DNA of 32,047 bases, taken from NCBI GenBank assembly GCA_026396285.1, contig JAPLXB010000031.1, positions 1 through 32,047 of the forward strand, read 5' to 3'. Of the stretch, positions 7,703 through 15,600 are shown one piece after another. The stretch is from Microcaldota archaeon (lineage in GTDB: Archaea > Micrarchaeota > Micrarchaeia > Norongarragalinales > JAPLXB01). Under the pieces are notes generated by a model that did no database searches, had not been told where the DNA came from, and was given only the letters and a program-made list of their open reading frames with translations. The stretch's first letter is position 1. The number at the start of each line of letters is the position of its first letter. The position numbers and the translations under genes were made by a program.

Positions 7703-8848
7703 TCACTTGGAGCCGCCGACCTGCTGGGACAGCTTGGAAAAGATTTTCTTCTCGGTGTCCGCGTACGAGGGCATTGAGGCAATGGTTTTTTCAAGCGTGG
7801 ACAGTTCCTTCACGACCGCAGCCATCGCGGACGCCATTATCTCGCCCTGTTTCCTCTGGGCGTGAAGTTCCTCGGCCAACTGGATTGTCTGCGACGAGAG
7901 TTTCACCAACTGGTCGGAAACCTGGCGGATGCCGCGCATGTCCTGGGCTTCCTTGAACTGCTTTAACGCGAGCGCAACCGAGTCCGACATCGTGTTGAGG
8001 CGCTTTTCCTGCTCTTCCTGCGCCTCGGTCATCTTGACCGTCGAGCTGATGAGGCGCTCGATCTGCTGCGACGTGGGAATGGCTTCAATGGACTTTGACA
8101 GCGCCGCGTAAGAAGTGATGGCGGTGTTGAGTTCCTTGCTCATCAAAGCAAGCGCTTCCGACAACAGGTCGGCCTGCTTCCTCTGGGTCTCCACGGTAGT
8201 CTCCATTGCGCGCGCCCTCAGCGTCAACTCCCCCATCTGGCTGGATACGGCGGCGACTGAAGCGGCCATGTCCGCCCCTTCCGGCGACGCGGCGGCCGCG
8301 GCCTTTATTGAAACGCCTTCAACTGCCTTCGAGACTTCGCCCAGTTTTTTAGACAAGTCCGAAGCCTGCCTCGCCACGTAGCCCACGCTGTCCGCGACCG
8401 CGTCGACTTTTTTCACGACTTCTGAAACGTTTTGCTGCGGTTGGGACTGGGCCTGTGCGCGCTGGGCGACTGAGTCGAGCTTGGCGCCCAAGGCGTTCAT
8501 CGCCTGCACGGACGGAATCACGGAAATCTTGTCCGCCACTCCCTTGAGCGAGGAAAAACCGTCAGAGGACAGCCTGGCCACGTACCCAACTTGGTCGGTG
8601 AGGGCCTTGAGTTCCTTTGAAACGTCGCCGAGCGCCGTGAGGTCCTGCGGCGCGCCCCCTCCCCCGGCCTTGAACATGGCGCTCGCCTGCTTCAATTCGG
8701 CTGAAAGCTCCTCTACTGCCGCCAGCACTCCCGCCGAGGGAGCGCCGCCCCCGCCGCCGGTCTTTTCAGTAAGGTAGTAAATCGCGTTCTTCAAGTCGGT
8801 TATCTGCTTCTGGACCGCCGCAAGCGCGGCCATCTCCTCGCCAGCCAT
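7703..8848 (-). CDS. coiled-coil repeat protein of unknown function
   Basis: Start set to the internal ATG at 8848 (MAGEEMAALAAVQ) because the longer ORF runs through the divergent promoter and tRNA. Internally repeated segments such as QRKQ(A/G)..(L/I)(L/M)..A(L/M)A(L/A)..KEL and I/M-P-(S/T). Confidence 0.75.
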   Translation of the reverse strand: MAGEEMAALAAVQKQITDLKNAIYYLTEKTGGGGGAPSAGVLAAVEELSAELKQASAMFKAGGGGAPQDLTALGDVSKELKALTDQVGYVARLSSDGFSSLKGVADKISVIPSVQAMNALGAKLDSVAQRAQAQSQPQQNVSEVVKKVDAVADSVGYVARQASDLSKKLGEVSKAVEGVSIKAAAAASPEGADMAASVAAVSSQMGELTLRARAMETTVETQRKQADLLSEALALMSKELNTAITSYAALSKSIEAIPTSQQIERLISSTVKMTEAQEEQEKRLNTMSDSVALALKQFKEAQDMRGIRQVSDQLVKLSSQTIQLAEELHAQRKQGEIMASAMAAVVKELSTLEKTIASMPSYADTEKKIFSKLSQQVGGSK

Positions 8849-8884
8849 TTCAAAAGCCACCCGCTTTTCATAAACCACTGGCGG

Positions 8885-8890
8885 TTTAAA
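8885..8890 (+). promoter_or_regulatory. TATA-like box for tRNA-Arg(CCT)
   Basis: TTTAAA about 27-32 bp upstream of the tRNA 5' end. Confidence 0.45.
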
Positions 8891-8936
8891 AGCTTGAGGA
8901 ACAATAATGTTCGTGCGGGCCCGTAGCTCAGCCTGG

Positions 8937-9001
8937 GAACCTTTTCTTTTTGGAAAAGAAAAAGTTAACCAGCTTCCGAAAAAAAGGAAAGGGTTGGGCA
9001 A
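8937..9001 (+). other. 65-nt D-loop intron in tRNA-Arg(CCT)
   Basis: BHB: central helix GCCT(8931-8934)/GGGC(8996-8999), bulges GG^G (8935-8937) and AA^A (9000-9002), inner helix AACCTTTTCTTTTT paired with AAAAAGGAAAGGGTT. Confidence 0.88.
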
Positions 9002-9020
9002 ATAGAGCGGTTCCCTCCTA

Positions 9021-9062
9021 CGATGCTGGCCGCATGCCGGCGCATGCGGCGGGTTCGGGGCG
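9021..9062 (+). other. 42-nt anticodon-loop intron (37/38) in tRNA-Arg(CCT)
   Basis: Central helix CTCC(9015-9018)/GGGG(9057-9060), bulges TA^C and CG^A; intron holds a perfect 9-bp hairpin GCCGCATGC-CGGC-GCATGCGGC (9029-9050). Confidence 0.9.
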
Positions 9063-9084
9063 AGGAAAAGGTCAGGGGTTCGAA

Positions 9085-9139
9085 AGGAATTTTTTCTTTT
9101 GTAAAAGAAAAAATCCAGTAAAAGAAAACGTTGCGAAAA
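9085..9139 (+). other. 55-nt T-loop intron (59/60) in tRNA-Arg(CCT)
   Basis: Central helix TTCG(9079-9082)/CGAA(9134-9137), bulges AA^A (9083-9085) and AA^T (9138-9140). Intron holds hairpin GGAATTTTTTCTTTT-GT-AAAAGAAAAAATCC, but the helix adjoining the bulges is weak (relaxed BHB). Confidence 0.82.
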
Positions 9140-9270
9140 TCCCCTCGGGCCCGTTTTCCCTCTCTTCCACGGCGACGGCGGCCTGCAAAGGTTTTATAAA
9201 ACCGCTCGGCCAAAAAGTGTTTCTCGTTCTCGCGCGCTTGCAGCATGCGTTTTGTTTTGTGGTGGTTGGA

Positions 9271-9540
9271 TTGGCGGGCTCTGACGACGAAGTAATGAAA
9301 ATAGTTTCAATCCTTGACTCGCTGATCAGCGACTTTTCGGTCCCGCGCAACGTGCGCGCCGCCATCCAGACGGCCAAGGACAAGCTTGAGAAGCGCGAGG
9401 ACTTGGCGCAGGGCCTCAGCGGCGCCATCTACGCCCTCGACGAAGTGTCCAACGACATCAACCTGCCCATGCACGCGAGGACAATGATTTGGAACATCCT
9501 CAGCGAGCTGGAAATCGTGAAGGAACAGTACATCAAGTGA
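9271..9540 (+). CDS. UPF0147 family protein
   Basis: C-terminal part of ORF 8950-9540; VPRNVRAAIQTAKDKL...ISxxNDINLPMHARTMIWNILSELE pattern. The longer ORF N-terminus overlaps the tRNA gene, so a TTG (or nearby GTG) start near 9271 is preferred. Confidence 0.8.
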   Translation: MAGSDDEVMKIVSILDSLISDFSVPRNVRAAIQTAKDKLEKREDLAQGLSGAIYALDEVSNDINLPMHARTMIWNILSELEIVKEQYIK

Positions 9541-9579
9541 GCGCCAAACCCCCACACCCTTTTTTTAGGCGGGCGTTTT

Positions 9580-10311
9580 TCAGCGCCGCTTCCCGGCCGG
9601 CCGCCGCGGAGCCATTCTCTTCTGCAGCTTATTTACAAGCGACTGCATGTGCTCCTTCGGATTGGGGACGGTTTTCCTGCCGCTGACGATTTCAAGGGCT
9701 TCCCTCATCGCGCTGGAGACTACGCGCGGGTCGCCTGCTCCCCACGGTTCAAAGGCTTTCAGGGCGCGTTCAATGGGTTTTCTGCTTATTTTCCAGAAAA
9801 GCGGGTGTATGAGTTTGAGGGCGCGCGCGTGCACGGCGGAGCGCTTGTTGCCAGTCAGGAGGTGGCTGCTGCGCCCCAGTTTCAGGAGCGCCAGGTTCCG
9901 CACGTGCGGATTCTCGTCCTCAAGCGCATTGGCCAGGTAGGGTATTCCTTTCTTGCTTTTTGCAAGCCCCTCGACTGCGGCGTACCTCACGAGCGGGTGC
10001 TTGTCTTTCGCGGCCTCGGCGAGGCGGCTGAAGCCCTTGGCCGGCGGCAGCCTGCCGATTCCGGACACTGCCACGCGCCTCACTGCCCAGTCCGCGTCCT
10101 TGGCAGCAGTTGACAGCAGCGGAAGCGCCTTTTCCCCGTATTCCGCCAGGCCCATTGCCGCGGCGCGCCGCTCGAACCATTCCTCGCTGCCGAGTTGTCT
10201 GGACAGCTCATTGAATTTCTTTTCACCGGCTCGCTCGAAGCCTTCCCAAGCGAACTTTTTTTGAACATTCCGAACATGTTCAGTGACTGGTTTCTGCGCC
10301 ATGCTGGTCAC
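9580..10311 (-). CDS. HEAT-repeat protein
   Basis: Repeated segments WFERRAAAMGLAEYGEKALPLL / DWAVRRVAVSGIGRLP / HPLVRYAAVEGLAKS / NPHVRNLALLKLGR. Confidence 0.8.
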   Translation of the reverse strand: MTSMAQKPVTEHVRNVQKKFAWEGFERAGEKKFNELSRQLGSEEWFERRAAAMGLAEYGEKALPLLSTAAKDADWAVRRVAVSGIGRLPPAKGFSRLAEAAKDKHPLVRYAAVEGLAKSKKGIPYLANALEDENPHVRNLALLKLGRSSHLLTGNKRSAVHARALKLIHPLFWKISRKPIERALKAFEPWGAGDPRVVSSAMREALEIVSGRKTVPNPKEHMQSLVNKLQKRMAPRRPAGKRR

Positions 10312-10781
10312 TCCCGGTATTTTTCAACTATTTCCTGGTAGCGGTTGTCCGCCCGCAGGTTCTGTTGCGCGAGGTGCGCGATTTTTTCAAGCTGCGCCGG
10401 GTGCCACGGGAACGGGTAAAGGATTTTCTTCCCCTGCCCCTCGTCGATGACTGCCAGCGTGCGTTTTATCGCGTGGATTTCCGACTTGTACAAGAGCGCC
10501 TGTTTTGGGACGCCGGCCTGTTCAGCCAGCTTTTTGAAAAGTTGTTTTATCTCCTTTATTTCGTATGGGCCCGACTTCCTTGAAAACCCGTGCGCAGTAT
10601 AGAGGGCGCTTGCGAAAAGTTCCTTAACCCGCTCCACGTCCCGCGCTTCAATGCTTTGAGGCAGGTGAAGGAAGAGCAGGGAGCGCCCGCTTGAGAGGTT
10701 GATGCCTTCGGGCAGGTTTTTCAAAACGTGGTTTATTTCCCTTTCGCCCGCCCGGTCTATTTTCAGGGCAAACGGTTCCAT
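10308..10781 (-). CDS. hypothetical protein, overlaps the HEAT-repeat gene by 4 bp
   Basis: 157-aa ORF with TATA-like sequence upstream; 4-bp overlap suggests translational coupling. Confidence 0.7.
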   Translation of the reverse strand: MEPFALKIDRAGEREINHVLKNLPEGINLSSGRSLLFLHLPQSIEARDVERVKELFASALYTAHGFSRKSGPYEIKEIKQLFKKLAEQAGVPKQALLYKSEIHAIKRTLAVIDEGQGKKILYPFPWHPAQLEKIAHLAQQNLRADNRYQEIVEKYRE

Positions 10782-10910
10782 GAAACTGGTTGCAAGCGCC
10801 CGGTATAATATCCTTTGCTGGCTGATTCCCGCGCGGCCATTGGAATGCGCGCCCGGGAAATTCTTTTAAACCCGCCGCCCATTGTTGGTTGTTGCCGGCT
10901 GCTTGAAGCC

Positions 10911-11065
10911 GGTTAGGTGGTTGGGTTGAATGAGGCAGGAAGCATATCTAGTTAGTGGCGGCCAGCCACTGCCGGACGTTTTTGGTGAAGCTTTTTGCGC
11001 GGGGCGCAAAAAGGTTCGGTGGTTGGGTTGAATGGGGCAAACGTTTCATCTGGTTAGTGACGGCC
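10911..11065 (+). repeat. tandem pair of 53-bp imperfect repeats (10911-10963 and 11013-11065)
   Basis: GGTT[A/C]GGTGGTTGGGTTGAATG... in both copies, ending CT[A/G]GTTAGTG[G/A]CGGCC; exact 102-bp offset. Confidence 0.8.
10981..11017 (+). repeat. dispersed palindromic repeat, copy 1
   Basis: TTTGGTGAAGCTTTTTGCGC-GGG-GCGCAAAAAGGTTC; 10-bp stem 10991-11000/11004-11013. Reverse complement matches the two copies near 18575-18661. Confidence 0.75.
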
Positions 11066-11075
11066 ACGGCCCGCA

Positions 11076-12614
11076 ATGGCCCGCCGGCTGCAGTGGATTG
11101 CATTGAACGAATCCGAGGTGGTGGAATGGCTGCGCGCCAAGGCGCTTGTCGCCGAGCCCGCGGCAGTGGCTGAGCTGGCCGGCCGCGGCGACTGCGGGGA
11201 CCTGTTGGAACGCGTGGAAAAACGCCTTTCCGCGGCGCCTGGCGGCGGTTTCGTGGCCACGAAAAAAATGTTGGATGAGGTCGTTGCCGAGAAGGAGGTG
11301 GAGCAGCGTGCTGCTGCGGCGGTGGTCGTCGTTGAGGCGACTGGCTTCAAGCCTGCCGCGCGCGATGTGGCTTCGCGGCTGCGGTTCAGGGACGAGTGGA
11401 GCGCTTCCACGCGCTCAGGGTGCGGGGGCGGCGTGAATGACTTCGTCGGCTATTTCAGGGACCGGTTCAAAAGAATCGCCCCTATTTTGAGGGCGCGGGC
11501 GAGCGAGGCCGGAGTGACTCCCATCTCCAAGCTTAAGTCGGTTGTCCAGGGGCGGGGGGCGCGCATCGTCGGCATAGTCGCCGACAAGAGGGAGACGAAG
11601 AACGGGCACCTGATTTTCGAGTTGGAGGACGAGGAAGGCATTGCAGTGTGCCTTGTTTCAAAGGATTCGCCGCTCATGCAGACTGGGAGGCAGATAGTGT
11701 TGGACGAGGTCATTGCAGTGGACGGCGTGGTGTCCAATTCGCTGTTCGTGGCGAAGAACATAGTGTGGCCCGAGGTGCCCATCAGGGAAAAGAGGCTGGC
11801 TGACGAGGACGTCGCGGCGGCATTCATTTCCGACCTCCACGTGGGCAGCAGGTTTTTCCTCCAGGACCAGTTCCAGAAGTTCCTCCGGTTCCTAAAGGGC
11901 GAGGGAAGCGAGTCCGAAAAGGAGGTTGCGGGAAAAATAAAGTACTTGTTCGTCGCCGGCGACGTCGTGGACGGAATCGGCGTGTACCCCTCGCAGGAGA
12001 AAGAGCTGGTGACAAAGGACATTTACATGCAGTACGAGATTTTCGCCGAACTGATGAAGATAATCCCGGAATACATCGAGGTCATAGTCATTCCCGGCAA
12101 CCATGATGCCGTGCGCGTGGCTGAGCCGCAGCCGCCGCTGCTGCCCGAGTTCACCAAGTCGCTTTCAGGGTATTCCAACATCCATTTCGCCGGCAACCCC
12201 GCTGTCGCGGAAGCCCACGGCCTCAGCGTATTGATGTACCACGGTTCGTCGCTGTTTTCCATGATTGAAAACAACCCGGCGCTCGCAGGCGGTTTCCAGA
12301 ACCCGGAAAAAGTCGGCATCGACTTGCTGAGGAGGAGGCACCTTTCGCCGATTTACGGGGGGAACCCCGTGGTTCCAGAATGCCGTGATTACTTGGTCAT
12401 CCCCGACATTCCGGACATTTTCCACTTCGGGCACGTGCACAAGAACGGTTACGCCGACTACCGCGGGACGATGGTCATCAATTCCGGCACGTGGCAGGAC
12501 GTAACCGAGTACCAGGTGAAGCAGGGGCACGTGCCGAGCCCGTGCCAGCTGCCGGTGTACAACCTGCGGACCGGCGGGTTGAACGTGCTGAGTTTCAAGG
12601 AGGCGCCGGCGTGA
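11076..12614 (+). CDS. polB: DNA polymerase II (PolD) small subunit DP1
   Basis: Calcineurin-like phosphoesterase motifs FISDLHVGSRFF, FVAGDVVDG, IPGNHDAVR, HFGHVHKNG; OB-fold region upstream; next to DP2. Confidence 0.94.
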   Translation: MARRLQWIALNESEVVEWLRAKALVAEPAAVAELAGRGDCGDLLERVEKRLSAAPGGGFVATKKMLDEVVAEKEVEQRAAAAVVVVEATGFKPAARDVASRLRFRDEWSASTRSGCGGGVNDFVGYFRDRFKRIAPILRARASEAGVTPISKLKSVVQGRGARIVGIVADKRETKNGHLIFELEDEEGIAVCLVSKDSPLMQTGRQIVLDEVIAVDGVVSNSLFVAKNIVWPEVPIREKRLADEDVAAAFISDLHVGSRFFLQDQFQKFLRFLKGEGSESEKEVAGKIKYLFVAGDVVDGIGVYPSQEKELVTKDIYMQYEIFAELMKIIPEYIEVIVIPGNHDAVRVAEPQPPLLPEFTKSLSGYSNIHFAGNPAVAEAHGLSVLMYHGSSLFSMIENNPALAGGFQNPEKVGIDLLRRRHLSPIYGGNPVVPECRDYLVIPDIPDIFHFGHVHKNGYADYRGTMVINSGTWQDVTEYQVKQGHVPSPCQLPVYNLRTGGLNVLSFKEAPA

Positions 12615-12652
12615 ACGCCGGCTGGGCGAAGCGGGATTGGAAGTGGTTTGGG

Positions 12653-15600
12653 ATGATTGTCTGCTCTGAAGGGATGAAAAAATACTTTGACTCGGTCAGC
12701 GGCGAGTTCGACAAGGCGTTCGCCCTCGCGGTCGCGGCAAGGCAGAAGGGGCTGGACCCGTCCACGGAAGTGGAGGTTTCGCCGGCGCACGACGTCGCCG
12801 CGCGCGTGGAAGGGCTCGTCGGCCCAAAGGGCGTTGGGAACAGGATACGGGAAATGCTGAAGGAAATGAACCGCGAGCAGGCCGCGTTCCAGCTGGCGAA
12901 GGAAATAATCACGGGCCCGTTCTTTTTCCCGGACAAGGAAAAAACCGGGAGGGAGAAACTCATCGAGCAGGCGGTGAGGACCGGCCTCGCGCTCGTCACC
13001 GAAGGCGTGGTGAGCGCGCCCATTGAAGGCATTTCGCGCGTCAAGGCCAGGAAGAACCAGGACGGCAGCGAATGCCTCGCGGTTTACTTCGCGGGCCCGA
13101 TCAGGGGAGCGGGCGGGACCGGGCAGGCGTTCACCCTGCTCATAGCGGACTATTGCAGGCAGCTGGCTGGCTTTAGCAAGTACCGGCCCAACGAGGACGA
13201 GGTGGAACGGTACGTGGAGGAGACCAACCTTTACGCGCTGCGCACCCGCGCGGGCCAGTACGTCCCGACGAAGGAGGAAGTGGCGTGGATTGCCAGGAAC
13301 TGCCCGGTGTGCATAGACGGGGAGCCGACCGAGGACTATGAAGTGAGCGTGAGGAAGAACGTGTTCGGCGTGGAAACCAACCGCGTGCGCGGCGGGCTGT
13401 GCCTCGTCATCGCAGAAGGATTGTGCCTCAAGGCCGCCAAGGTGTTTTCGCTCGCGAAAAAAGCGGGCCTGGATTGGTCGTGGATACAGAACCTCATCAA
13501 GGTGTCCAAGCAGGAGGCGGAAAGGGTTGAATTGAAGCCCGTGGAGAAATACATTGACGAAATAGTCGCCGGCCGCCCCATTTTCTCCTATCCCATGGCA
13601 GCAGGCGGGTTCAGGCTCAGGTACGGGAGGACGCGGTTCACCGGCATAGCATCCAAGGCAATCAGCCCGGCGACAATGGTCATCCTGGACGAGTTCCCGG
13701 CAATCGGGACCCAGGTGAAAATCGAGAGGCCGGGCAAGGGCTGCATCGTCACCCCCTGCGACTCCATCGACGGCCCCATAGTCAAGCTGGCGGACGGCGA
13801 AGTGCGCCAAGTCAATTCAATCGCTGAAGCCGAGGAAGTGAAGGACAAGGTCGTGGAAATCCTGTTCCTCGGCGACCTCCTCGTCAACTACGGCGACTTC
13901 CTCAAGGCCAACCACCCGCTTGCCCCGGGCGCGTGGTGCATTGAATGGCTTGAAAGGGAGTTGGAAAAAGCCGGTGCGCCGACTGACCGGAAGCGCCTGG
14001 AGGAAATGGGTTTCGACGAGGCGCTCAGGCTGGCGAAGGAAAAAGGCGTTTCCCTCCACCCCAAGTACACTTTTTTCTGGCACGACCTTTCCCCGGCCCA
14101 GTTGAAGGAACTGGCGGAATGGCTGTGCACGGGAAAAATGGTTTTCGACTGGTTCGAGTTCAAGAAACTCGAGGTGCCTGCAGACAAGAGGAAACGCTTG
14201 CTTGAACTCCTCGGCGTGCCCCACCGCGTGGCGGAAGGGAACGCGGTCGTGGAAAAGGATTACGCGCTCGCGCTCCTCAATTCGCTGGGCCTGACAGACG
14301 GGAAAACGCTTTCAATGGACGCGTTCAACAAGGCGTGGGCCGACGACAAGGAAGCCCTCGCGACAGTCAACGCGCTCGCGGGCGTCAAGGTGAGGAAAAA
14401 GGCGGGCGTATACATAGGCGCCAGCATGGGCAGGCCCGAGAAAGCCAAGGAGCGGAAAATGCAGCCGCCGGTGCACACGCTGTTCCCGGTCGGCATGGCC
14501 GGCGGGAAATTCAGGAGCATTACGAGGGCGGCGAAAAACGGCCAAATCGAGGTGGAGGCGGCGAGCCTCTGGTGCCCCGCGTGCGGAAAAAGGACAGTGC
14601 GCTTCGCGTGCCCCGCCTGCGGGCAGCGGACCCACGTGAGGAGAAAATGCGACAAGTGCGGCAAGCCGGTCGGGGGCCAGCCGTGCCAGTGCGGCGGAAA
14701 GTCGAAGGGCTTTGAAAAACAGGTGATTGACCTGGCGAAAATGCTTGAAGCCGCGTGCGCTACCGTCGAGGCGAAGCCGGACGAAATCAAGGGCGTCATG
14801 GGCCTCGTGTCGGGCGAAAAGGCGCCCGAGGCGCTTGAAAAAGGCGTGCTGCGCGCGAGGCACGACATCCACGTGTTCAGGGACGGCACGTGCAGGTTCG
14901 ACGCGACCGAAGTGCCCGTCACGCACTTCAAGCCGGGCGAACTCGCGGCGTGCACCCTTGAAAAACTCGGGGCGCTCGGGTACGAAAAGGACGTTGCAGG
15001 CAAGCCGATTGAAAACGCGGACCAAGTGGTTGAACTAAAACCCCAGGACATCATATTAGCCAAGTCGGCCGCCGAATTCTTCCTGCGCGTCGCCTCGTTC
15101 ATAGACGACCTCCTGGTATACTACTACAAGCTGCCCGCGTACTACAACGCGAAAAAAGCCGAGGACCTGGTCGGGAAACAGGTCATTGCCCTCGCGCCCC
15201 ACACGAGCGCCGGCATAATAGCCAGGATAATCGGCTTCACGGACATCCGCGGCTTCCTCGCCCACCCGTACCTCCATTGCGCCACCCGCCGCAACTGCGA
15301 CGGGGACGAGTTGTGCGCCATCCTGCTGCTGGACGCGCTCCTCAACTTTTCAAAGGCGTACCTTCCGGAGACGCGCGGAGGGCGCATGGACGCGCCGCTT
15401 GTCCTGACGACTGTAATGGACCCGAGCGAAGTGGACAACGAGGCGCACGCCATGGACGTGTGCTGGAAATACCCGGTAGAGTTCTACGAGGCCACGGAAC
15501 GGACCGCGAACCCTGCTGAAGTGAAACTGGACACCGTCGCGTCGCGGCTGGAGAAACCGGAACAGTACGAGGGCATCGGCTTCACGCACGACGCATCCAT

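Larger units (their letters stand above)
8917..9153 (+). tRNA. tRNA-Arg(CCT) interrupted by three introns
   Basis: Removing 8937-9001, 9021-9062 and 9085-9139 gives a 75-nt tRNA: GGGCCCG TA GCTCAGCCTGGATAGAGC G GTTCC CTCCTAA GGAAA AGGTC AGGGG TTCGAAT CCCCT CGGGCCC G. Acceptor and T stems pair perfectly; the anticodon stem has one 27-43 G-A mismatch. Anticodon CCT at 9017-9019. Confidence 0.93.

Noticed and set aside
8917-9153. tRNA pseudogene disrupted by repeat insertions instead of an intron-containing tRNA
   Set aside because: Considered seriously. Precise removal to a 75-nt tRNA and the exon-intron helices with 3-nt bulges at all three sites fit introns much better, but only RNA data can settle it.
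8950-9246. ORFs crossing the tRNA-Arg(CCT) region, including the N-terminal half of ORF 8950-9540 and minus-strand 8965-9246
   Set aside because: They overlap a tRNA gene with well-formed introns; only the UPF0147 part (from about 9271) is kept.
12458-13810. 450-aa minus-strand ORF opposite PolD genes
   Set aside because: Lies antisense to DP1/DP2 with conserved motifs; composition (Arg/His/Pro/Phe-rich) is typical of an antisense frame.
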